Program-made: the position numbers and the translations under genes
Part shown: piece by piece, positions 10,423-19,857 of the stretch
Layout: each line of letters begins with the position of its first letter
Position numbering within the stretch: the first letter of the stretch is position 1
Origin: Pseudoneurospora amorphoporcata
Taxonomy: Eukaryota; Ascomycota; Sordariomycetes; Sordariales; Sordariaceae
Reading direction: 5' to 3'
NCBI GenBank assembly: GCA_033297205.1
Contig: MU859083.1
Coordinates: 186,001-250,000, forward strand
Length of the DNA stretch: 64,000 bases
The notes under the pieces: generated by a model
Seen by the model: only the letters and a program-made list of their open reading frames with translations
Database searches by the model: none
Told to the model about the DNA's origin: nothing

Positions 10423-12318
10423 TCAAGGAAGTGCTGTGATGTCCACAACGACCTTCTTTTCCGAATCTTGCTCCATCTGCATGCTGACTAGTTCGAAGCT
10501 GGATATCAGGTCTCCGGTGTCGATGCCTCGAAGAGCTGTTTCGCCGATTTGGAGGTTCAGGTGAACTCGAAATCCTTTGTTGCCGTCAAGCTGTTCCACG
10601 GTCGATCGAAGCCTGGTACAGATGTCATTAGTACGTTTTCAAACGGCTGTCTGGTCGGGCTGTCGGGTCGAACAATCGACTTACTGAACCTTGTCTCCAA
10701 CCTGATGAGCATCTTGGGCAGTTGGTGCCAGTTTCGCGAGTGCGGCAGCTACGGCTCCAATGTAGCCCGCCCAAAAAGCTGCGTCAGGGTTGACGGTGTC
10801 GGCCAATGCCCGCAAGTTCTTCAACAGCTGTTCATCCGCCGGAGTGACGCTGCCGCCCCATCTCGCACAAAGTGTCAGAGCCATGACAGCCCGGGCCGCA
10901 TGTGATAGACCAGGACAATTAGGATGTTCCGTGATGGCACTGTGCAAAGCGGCAGAGGCATTTGTAAGGGCATCATCACCGGTGTTGGACCAGATCTTGC
11001 TCGCGAACAGGCGGCCGAGACCAAGGCCGAAAACCGTCTTTGGGCCACTGTAGTCGGCTGGGAGAGCTGACGACAACAGATCAACGACGCCTTGAAGTGA
11101 TGCCTCGGGTTGGAGACAATCCAAAGGATCGCTCTCGCGAATCTCCTGGGGTAGCCTGATCATCAGTGCACCCTCTCTGTTTCCACCGGCGCAGAATGTT
11201 ACCGATCGTATGTGTGGGACGGCCGAAATAAGAGCCTCGACGACCGTGACAATGGCAGGAAATTGGGCTCGGCGACGCTTGGACATTCCAGAGACCTTGT
11301 TCTTGAAGTTGGTGTTGACCTCGAGCATACGGTTGGTCCTGGCAAAGAATTCGCCCGAGACGCTGTAGGAGCCTATCGCAGGGATCGGATATGGGGAGAT
11401 TGGGTCGTCGTGCATCAGCATGCTGCCGTAGCCTCGGAAGCCTCCTCCGCAGAGATAAATATCAATGCCTTGCGTGTCCTTGGACTCGGTCGCAAGAGTA
11501 GGATAGGCCTCGCAAAGCCTAGCAAAAGCCAGCTTCATGCCTTCCTGGAGCTTCGAGACCTCCTTGGTCTTGAAGTCAGCATCGTCATGTCCAAGGATCC
11601 TGATCAATCTAGCAGCGCCAAAAGGCAAACTCTTGCCGACCTGTGCTGCGTGGATATGATAGTCGGCATCTTGACCGGTAGTGTCTAGATACGACATCTG
11701 GACGCTGCCACCGCCGAGGTCAAGAAAGAGACCCTTGGGACGAGAAAATGCAGATCTGGCTCCCAGTGAGCCAAACAGGGTCTCGACTTGGGGGTCCAGT
11801 ATCTTGATAGCAAGTCCAGGGACTTGGGTCTCGATAGCCTGCAGCATTGCAGCAGCATTGTCTGCTTTCCGCATGGCCTCTGTAGCAAAGACGGTGACAT
11901 GATGGGGAGGTACACCGTAGTCGTCGACAGCAATGGCATTGAACCGGGCCAGCGTCTGGGACACAAGGGTGATGGTGTCGTCGGGGAAGAGCAGGGGTCC
12001 ACCCGAGGCCGACTCGCTCAGGGCATCGAAGAGGGAGATGGCAGCTCGCTCCTGGTAAAGACACTTGAGCAAGCGAGTCTGTGGCGGGGAGAGGTCGGAA
12101 ATGGAAAACCGAATGCCATTGCTTTGCAAGAAACAAGGGTGATCAGGAGAGCTCAACCAACGGAAGGGAGACAAGGGCAAAGATGGCAAAGATAGGGTAG
12201 CTTACCTGCCCATATCGACCAAGGCATAGAGATGGTTCGAGTCGGCGGGGTCCCAACGAGGCCAGACCTCGTTGAGATTGTCCAGCGTAACCAAGTTGAC
12301 TGATGCTGTTGCCGCCAT
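10423..12318 (-). CDS. RTG2: Retrograde regulation protein 2 (Ppx/GppA-type ASKHA-fold protein), 579 aa
   Basis: Cytosolic homologue of yeast Rtg2, which links mitochondrial state and nitrogen/TORC1 signalling to nuclear transcription. Three exons on the minus strand: 12318-12206, 12121-10685 and 10612-10423, joining to 580 codons. Intron 1 (84 bp) splits the phosphate-1 motif so that LYALVDMG joins SNGIRFSI (about residues 30-45). The Ppx-type motif FATEAMRKADN follows at about 116-126, and the second nucleotide-binding motif LFLDLGGGSVQ at about 169-179. CAGGNREGALM is typical of the family. The last intron (10684-10613) has donor GTAAGT and a textbook TACTAATGAC branch. Its removal adds 63 residues; if it is retained the protein stops at once, at 517 aa. 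Convergent with the Zn-cluster gene, with 235 bp between the two stops. Enzymatic activity is uncertain; Rtg2 proteins are mainly regulatory. Confidence 0.92.
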
Positions 12319-14862
12319 TATGGGGGATGAGGAATTTACTTGAAGCAGAGATTTCAGTCCAGGAAAAACTCGTAATGAGGAGAAGGCCAAAGTGGAAGAG
12401 GATTGAACTGATGCCGCTGATGCCCAATGTTGCCAGCAAGGAACTATTGAAGTGGAAGCTCCACGCTGCAGTTATCGGCCCAATCAATGAAGCTGGATTG
12501 TGAAGCTCGGCGAAAAGCAGGAAGGAGTTGGCTTCATTAATAACAACTGCCCGCTGTCTCTTACCCAGCGCAGCTACCAAGCAACAACAGAAAGTGCCGG
12601 AATGAGAGAATGCAAGAGTGAAGGTGCAGTGATGCGCCGCGAGGAAAATCGAAGTGGGGCCCAAGATCATGACCCCACCTTGGGCTCATCGTTGGTGTTA
12701 AGAAACTGCGGTTATCGCAGCCAGATAGGCATCATGATATTTCTCTAACTGAACGTGCTATCGTGCACGAGCCTCCCGTCCCCAGTGCCGTCGTCATCAT
12801 GGCTCGAATTCAATGGAATGTCTTGACGGCTTTGTACTCCAGATCAATGGTCAAGACCGACAAATTCAGAGGTTCGCTTCCAACCATGTCCGTGATCCCG
12901 GAACTTCTTTCGTTGATGTGTAGCTGCCGCATCTTGTTATCATAACGCCACGAATGCCCTCAACCCTTCTTAGTTATGATGGTGAGCCGACAATTGAATA
13001 AACTATGAAACGCCATCCAAACGACAGACGGTGAAAGGTTGAATAAAGGCCGACCTGCAACTGTCGGTCACCCTGTCTCTCTCTGTCAGATTCTGACCAC
13101 TGCGCCAAACACCCAAAAATTGGAGCTCCATCGAGGTGATCTATATTCTGACACTCTCTTGCTTGAATCAATTCGCCGAAAAAGAAATCAACGTTCAAGT
13201 CGACAACCGCAGCCATGAATCGGCATCGAAAAGAACGATCCCCTGTCCCCGGCGGCAGTGATCACATAACGTTGCAGTAGGGACTTTTTAGCGCTGCAGA
13301 TTGCATCACCTGCTTGGCCGTGGTGACAGTGAGCGACCGTTGAGGGTTGGCTGTGTGTTGCCATTTGACAAGATTGAATGGACCGACGCGTCCGGGATGG
13401 TCGGTTGTTTTGTGGTTGGCTAATCACAAGCCGCCGCTAACACGTTGGGATCGCGTCGACGACGCGCTCGAGTCCAACGGCGGTCGGATCACTAGGTGGT
13501 TCGGTGGTTCTTCACACCGTGAATCTCATGTTTACTTTTCCATGTTGTTATTGTCGTCGGAGTTGGGTTACACTTGTGAAGCTCAAGCGGCCTGCATCTC
13601 CACAACAAACTCCACGCCCGGCGTGAACTCCACTGCGGGCTTTATAAGTGTCAAAAAGTTTAAGAGCCGGATTCCGCGCCGTGACAGGTGGACAACGGAC
13701 CCTTGAGTTGTCGTCTTGTTGTACTGTACACGATTGGATTAGTGTTGTTTGTTGTTGTTGTTGTGTTGTTCTTGGTTACGACTGGCTGATCGTGTTGTGT
13801 ATACATACGTAGGTATGTTGACATGTTGTTGATGGTGTGGTAAGTGGTTGTCATGAGAGGTTGCAGTCCATGGACAAGAGAGAGAGAGATAGATGCCTGT
13901 CACAAACTCTACTGATCCGAGACTGATGAAGCTAGTACTGTACGACCCTGCCTTGTACCTACATTATCATCCTACCTACACTAATAGCATTCCCACTTTT
14001 GCCGGACCCTTACCCTTACTTAGCACCGATCGCATCCCAGAGTCGACCGAGTTCCATCCGTCTGCAACCACTGTGTCCTCCCCTCCCAAGATCTCCAATA
14101 ACGTCGCAAACTTGGCTTTGGCGGCTCTCTTTTCCAGACTTGATCTCTTTGCGACGACCTCAACCACAGGCGCGCGCATTTGGCGCACTGCTCACAACCA
14201 CCGGCACTTTGGTCGCATCACCCACAAGTTGCTTGGGATCAGAAAGACCGTCCGCGCGCACTTGCGACTGAGACCTTCCGCTCACTTGACCCTCACTCAC
14301 ACTCCGACACTCGCTCTTTCCTGCAATCACCAACAACTAATTAACAATTGAAGAACAACACCTAATTTTCCCCAACCATCCGGCAGCAGTTTCTCTTCTT
14401 CCCTTACAGACAAGACGACAATACAGCGCGACAACGACCACGTCGACCACGACCACGATCGCTCGTGTTTCACCAAGCCGCATAACACAGTACACATCAA
14501 TCTTCTTGTTCCACCTTACCCATCCTTTGCTTTTTCCTAATCCCGCCGATTCGGCCTGCCTGCCTGCCGCACTCCAGCCATCCCAATTTGGTCCGCCATC
14601 TCAACTCTTTTTTTTTTTGTATCGCATCCACGAAACCTTGACGGCCAGGTTGTCGCGTCGCGTAATAACAAAGACCGCCTTTGCGACAAAGAGACGGCTT
14701 GCGCACCCATTCACATCGTCCTGTCGCCCTTACCTTTCACCACTCATTTGGCGACAACAGCAACAACATCGCGACCCGAGTCCTCGTCGCCGAAATCGCG
14801 CCTGCTCCAACTTATTGCTGTTTTATTCATCCCTTGCTCTCCTTGTTCCAACCCAATACCGC
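12319..14862. other. 2.5-kb divergent intergenic region (promoters of RTG2 and the 786-aa gene)
   Basis: Head-to-head starts at 12318 (-) and 14863 (+). No supported gene lies between. About 14350-14860 is a C/A-rich, purine-poor stretch with many ACGAC/CAACA words, typical of a fungal 5' leader, and the frame of the downstream gene stays open through it from about 14506 but without an ATG before 14863. A GTTGTT-rich run lies at 13744-13770. The open frame at 13893-14351 (152 codons) has no family resemblance and probably belongs to the leader. Confidence 0.6.
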
Positions 14863-17223
14863 ATGACGCTTGTTCAAGACACAATGGATCAACAACATTC
14901 CTCCGGCCATGTAACAATGCCACGCGACTTTCGCTACGTCGTCGCGCTCGAGTTTCCCGACGCCAGCGAAGGACCACGGACGCCCATCAACCCATTTCCA
15001 GAAGACGTCGACTTCCCCCAAATTCCTTCGCCTCCCAGACCTCGTCTCAAAGTCAAGAGACGCACCACTTCGAGCCAGCTCGCCGCGTCACAGCAATTTC
15101 TGGCTTCAGTAGCAGCAGCAGACCTTGCCGTCCCCAGCATCGAAGAGCCAGAGTCGGATCCAGAAGACTTCACCATGCGTCCCTTCTCCCCAGAACCCCA
15201 TCAAGACTCCCTTTCCTTGCAAATCCCACGGGCAAGGGCATATTCAGACGCAGGACCAAAGACACCAGTGCCAACAACCATGGCGCTACCACCATTAACA
15301 CCCTATCGATATCCGGATTGGACTGTGGGTTCAACCAGCAGCTTCGAGTCAACGCCCGAGGATGACGACGCCATAAGCAGGCCATCAACCTCCCAATCCA
15401 CCCAGACTAGCGACTCCTTCCCGAGCCAATGGTCCCACCTCTCTGAAGACGATGACACCGATGAATATGACATTGAGAGTGCCTCCCTCGATGGCAAGGA
15501 CACTCTACATTACATGGGCACAACCGACCTTGTTGACTTTGACGAGCCAACAGAGACCTTACAATCATCATTCACCACCACTACTCCCAAAGAAGCCAAT
15601 CTTCAACCGAAACCATCAAGAAAGAAAGTCCCGTGGACCAAGCCGATGAACGACCACCTATGGTCTTACTACTCCCTTTACCTTCAAGATCCCAAAGTTA
15701 CCCCGTTTCGCATGGGAAAGAACTGCATTCCACCAGAAGGCGTGTGCGCACGGGTAGCTCGCGAAGCCATTCGCACCTGGCGGGGGTCCAAGGCTGGAAA
15801 CTCGCAAAAAGCCGGCGACGCCTCTGGTCCCGGGACGTTCATGCGCTGGCCACACACGCAAGCAGCGACGAGGTCACAGCTGCGGGAGTTATGCCGTCAA
15901 AAGGCGGCAGCGGCAGCTAAGAACCACCGCTTCCTCTCTCGAAGCGTAACTCCCATGCAATCTGTCCAGACGCCCAGGGCTCAGGGGCGGTTTGCGACGG
16001 GTGACATGTCCATGTCTCTTACTCTCAGCACGTCAGAGCACATGCAGCCGCAGGGTCCATTGGCGCAGTTGACGAGGTCAAGCCTAAGTATCTTGGAAGC
16101 TCTAGCACCACCGCTAGAACCCATGCCGATTTCACGGGGCCAGCCAAACGAAGCAGACCAGGAGCCAGAACGAGGCCGTCTCGGCTCGCCATTGTTCGGC
16201 CCCCAACCCATCTCCAGCGGAGAAGCAGCGGATCAAGAACATGTCCAACCGCGGAGTTACGGTCCTTCCTCTTCGGCCTCTCTAGCTGCTGCAATAGGCG
16301 CCATCACCACGCGCAAAAGGGGGCAGACAATCTCGTATTCCCTCCCGGGCCAACAGAGCCGACCAACGACGGGTAGACTGCAGAGTCCAGTAAGACTGAG
16401 CAGATCCAGCGCGCCTGGTAAGCGAAGGAATACGCATTCGCAGGGTGGAGACCATAGGAAGAAGACTGCTCCCGCTCCAGATGCTGCAGTAGCAGCAGCA
16501 GACCCAAGACCGAAGACAGAAGAGGGAGGAGTCACCACTAGTGATACTAGAGGCCGAAGATCAACGGAATTTAGTTCGACCCTAGGCCACCGCTTCGACG
16601 AGCTTTTCATACCGCGGTCTACTTCCACCGGTACCGGCGCTGATGTCGTTGCTCCAATACCGTCTGAAGCACAAGGATTCCCAAGCTCCATCAGCATGCC
16701 AGCCATCCTCGGTCTCACTCCCCTCCTCGTCCCTGGCAGCCAACCACAAGCACAGCCCCAAGGTCAAGTCTCTGGGGAGTCGAGCGTCCAGCCGCCACCT
16801 GCCAGACTAGGATCGCCATTGAGCTTTAGTTCAAGCTTCACTGCTACTCGCCACAACCACAGTCATGTCAGAAGACAGGGACACGGACAGAGTGTGGATT
16901 TGGGGATGCTTGGTCGTGGACCTTCTTTGTCTGCTGTGATGAACCCGAACCAGGGTCAAGGTCAAGGGCAGATGGGTGGCGGCGGGAGGCGAAGTCAGGA
17001 ACGGAAGTCGAGTGAAGCTCAGGGACCCCGACCGGCGGAGCCAAGTAGGACGAACAGCAGTAGTAGTAGCAGTGGGAGTAGTACAGGTGGCAGCGGAAGC
17101 GGAAATGAGACGGCAACCGGACGAAGTGGGAGAATGGCGGATTTGAGGCAACGGCTGAGGGAGTTTAGCAGAAGAAGAGGAAGAGGAGAGGGTGGGAGGA
17201 GGAGATCGGGTAGCCCGCTCTAG
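14863..17223 (+). CDS. Conserved fungal protein of unknown function, mostly disordered, 786 aa
   Basis: Single exon from ATG 14863 to TAG 17221; MDQQHSS at 14884 is an alternative start. The protein is Ser/Pro/Thr-rich and predicted disordered except for one compact patch at about residues 255-310. That patch contains VPWTKPMNDHLW, then YLQDPKVTPFRMG and the end CARVAREAIRTWRG. It has spaced aromatic residues and an Arg/Lys-rich helix, and is followed at about 325-350 by FMRWPHTQAATRSQLRELCR. This organisation suggests a small helical DNA- or protein-binding module, vaguely Myb/MADF-like, but I cannot assign a family. The tail (from about 760) is Arg/Gly-rich. Many SP/TP sites suggest phosphorylation. 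A regulatory nuclear protein is inference only. Confidence 0.8.
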   Translation: MTLVQDTMDQQHSSGHVTMPRDFRYVVALEFPDASEGPRTPINPFPEDVDFPQIPSPPRPRLKVKRRTTSSQLAASQQFLASVAAADLAVPSIEEPESDPEDFTMRPFSPEPHQDSLSLQIPRARAYSDAGPKTPVPTTMALPPLTPYRYPDWTVGSTSSFESTPEDDDAISRPSTSQSTQTSDSFPSQWSHLSEDDDTDEYDIESASLDGKDTLHYMGTTDLVDFDEPTETLQSSFTTTTPKEANLQPKPSRKKVPWTKPMNDHLWSYYSLYLQDPKVTPFRMGKNCIPPEGVCARVAREAIRTWRGSKAGNSQKAGDASGPGTFMRWPHTQAATRSQLRELCRQKAAAAAKNHRFLSRSVTPMQSVQTPRAQGRFATGDMSMSLTLSTSEHMQPQGPLAQLTRSSLSILEALAPPLEPMPISRGQPNEADQEPERGRLGSPLFGPQPISSGEAADQEHVQPRSYGPSSSASLAAAIGAITTRKRGQTISYSLPGQQSRPTTGRLQSPVRLSRSSAPGKRRNTHSQGGDHRKKTAPAPDAAVAAADPRPKTEEGGVTTSDTRGRRSTEFSSTLGHRFDELFIPRSTSTGTGADVVAPIPSEAQGFPSSISMPAILGLTPLLVPGSQPQAQPQGQVSGESSVQPPPARLGSPLSFSSSFTATRHNHSHVRRQGHGQSVDLGMLGRGPSLSAVMNPNQGQGQGQMGGGGRRSQERKSSEAQGPRPAEPSRTNSSSSSSGSSTGGSGSGNETATGRSGRMADLRQRLREFSRRRGRGEGGRRRSGSPL

Positions 17224-18259
17224 GCCTCTCCTTTCCCTTTACTTTTATGTTTTCGGACGGACTTTTGGATACGAGGGCGGTGTTATGGAATTCAAGTTGC
17301 ATTAGCGGCGGAGAAACTCGAGGTTTATGGCGTTTTTTTGATGGGCATTGATTGATGGGACCAGACCAGGAGATATGATGGTTCTTTAAGGCGGATGGAT
17401 AGATGTGGATATCTTTGGACATATGCTACGTTCTTTTGTTTACTTTGTTGGGTTACGTTACTTGGGTTGCTCATGGCCACTACTACTTTGCATACTTACG
17501 TAGGTATCTTTTTTTTTTTGGACCAGTCTTTTTGGTACGTATTTAGTCTTAGACTCGCACATGGTAAAACAGTACATGGCGATCTTGGCCTACTTACTTC
17601 TTTCTCTTTCTTTCTTGCTTTCTTCTGACCTGATGTAACTTGGCTTGTCTTGACATGAAACACAGTTGATAACCCCCGTATCCTTTTGCATTCCACCTTT
17701 TCCAGATCCCCAACAGTTTTTTACTGAATCCATCCTGGGCCGGTCCCCGTCTCCGGACTTTGACGTGCTGCAATTGGAGGCGACGCTTGGACCCATACCC
17801 GTTCGGCGCCTCCCGAAGAACGAAGCGGCCCGGGCTCGAGTGGGACCTAGACCCCCAGCCCCGCTAAAAGTGCCAACCGCGGCTTCCGAATTGAGTCCTC
17901 TTTTCGGTTTCCTTAACATGCAATCTTGAATTTAGCACTGCTGGCCGCTTTGCAGTCTTTCGATACCAGGTAGCCATCCCGCGAGCGTCAATCGAAGCTC
18001 CTAGGTGGCCTTGTCAGCATTCCGCTCGTCTAAGGTAGCTCTCGAGCTATCGCACCGTCAAGCTTCCATCAAGTTATCGAGCTACCTCTACCGCATCTCC
18101 CTCCCTCTTTAGTCACTATCCAAGCTCCTCCGAGCTTCCCATTCAACACTCCAACCCCAATACTCGCAGCCGAGCGAGACTCAACAAAGTCGCACACACA
18201 CATCGATACCTCTACCCGACTGGACTCTGCCATTCAATGCCCACAACCACACCATCACG
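17224..18259. other. 1.0-kb intergenic region upstream of PER1
   Basis: Contains the 3' end of the preceding gene and, from about 18050, a C-rich pyrimidine leader (CTCCCTCTTTAGTCACTATC, then CACAACCACACCATCACG just before ATG 18260). A T-run lies at 17510-17519. An 87-codon frame (17666-17929) is open but has no start context or domain that I can defend. Confidence 0.6.
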
Positions 18260-19668
18260 ATGAAGTTCACCCCCGCGCCCAGACGGGGCTTCGGAGCTCC
18301 CAGCTCCCTCTCGATACAGCAGTTACTCCTCCTCGGTCTCGTCGCGCTGTCTACACCCGTCGCGGCATCCATTGGCGATCGATTGCCTGAGTTTCAGGAG
18401 TGTGTTAGGGTGGGTTTTTCCCTTCAGTTGTCTTCCCGATCCCGATCTGGACTTGGGAGTTGGGAGAAGAAGGATAGCATGAACTTGAGTTGCGATGGAA
18501 AGACGAGAGGGAATCAACGCTGCCCTGCCTCTGGACACACGAAAGAAAGAAAGGATATCAAGAGAGAGGGGAACTAACACGCTCTTCTGGTATACTAGGT
18601 CTGCGAACGCGAAAACTGCGGTCCGGACGCTGAGCACCAAACGCCCATTCGTACGTTTCCCCCCCTCCACCTTTTCTTCTCCGCTATCTAGCTTGACTTC
18701 CTTCGTCAACAACAGCTAACCCCCTCCTCCTCTCTTGCTATAGCCCTCCACCGCCGCCTCCTCCTCTGGACCTGCCCCCAAGAATGCGACTACACATGCC
18801 AACACCTCATCACCTCTTCCCGCCTCCAACAAGTCCAACAATCCCCCCCGGGCTCCCCTGCACCCATCCCCCACCCAGACCGTCCCATCGTGCAATACCA
18901 CGGTAAATGGCCCTTCCACCGCTTTTTAGGCGCCCAAGAACCCTTCTCCGTCCTCTTTTCCCTCGGCAATTTCTACGCCCACTACGACGGCCTCTACAAC
19001 AAAATCCTCCCCTCCATCCCCGCCTCCTACCCCCTACGGAAATGGTACATCTGGCTCGCCTACGTGGGCATGGCGTCGTGGTTTTTCAGCGCAGTGTTTC
19101 ACACCAGGGATCTTGCCGTGACGGAACAACTCGATTACTTTGCTGCTGGCGCCAGTGTTCTCTACGGCTTGTACTATTCGGTGGTGAGGATTTTCAGGTT
19201 GGACAAGAAGGACACGTCGAGGCGCCAGAGCTTGTTGAGGCTTTGGACGGCGCTGTGTATACTGATGTATGTCGGACACGTCGCGTATCTGAAGATGTGG
19301 ACGTGGGATTACACGTATAACATGGCTGCCAACGTGGCGGTCGGGGCGGTGCAGAATGTGTTGTGGAGCTGGTATAGTTGGACGAGGTACAGGAGCCACA
19401 GAAAAGGGTGGGCGGCGTGGCCGGGTATTGTGGTGGCGTGGGTGATGGTGGCCATGAGTCTGGAACTGTTGGATTTCCCGCCGCTTTGGGGCGCCGTGGA
19501 TGCGCATAGTTTGTGGCATGCCGGGACAATTATTCCGGCGGTTATTTGGTACAAGTAAGTAGTATATCCCGTTGTCCGAGATTGACGGACCTTAAACTAA
19601 CTTGTAACAGTTTTTTGGTTAGAGACGCGCAGGACGACATGGCGAGGAGCGAGAGGCTCAAGTCTTAG
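18260..19668 (+). CDS. PER1: PER1/PGAP3-type GPI-anchor lipid remodelling protein, 356 aa
   Basis: ER multi-pass membrane protein of the CREST superfamily. Family members remove the sn-2 acyl chain of GPI-anchored proteins so that lipids can be remodelled. Exons 18260-18409, 18599-18650, 18744-19554 and 19611-19668 join to 357 codons, with GT..AG at each junction. A signal peptide (LLLLGLVALSTPVAAS, about 22-37) is followed by the luminal Cys-rich region FQECVRVCERENC, restored only when the 189-bp first intron is removed, and by CPQECDYTCQ. Seven hydrophobic segments follow, with the family hallmarks FSAVFHTRD...TEQLDYF (about residue 185) and SLWHAGT (about 323), which contain the conserved histidines of the presumed hydrolase site. 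The C-terminus RSERLKS faces the cytosol by inference. Convergent with the next gene, 189 bp apart. Confidence 0.95.
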
Positions 19669-19857
19669 GGAAGTTGATGATGTACGACATTGTTAGAGCG
19701 CTGACAGAATGAAATAGACATTATGTTTTTTTTTTTTTTTTTACGCTATATCCAGAGGATTGATACAAAAAAACGCTGACGAGCACGACCATGTTATGTT
19801 TTAAAATACACCAAAACCCAAGACCATCCATCAACCGCCACCCGAACATCCAAGAGC

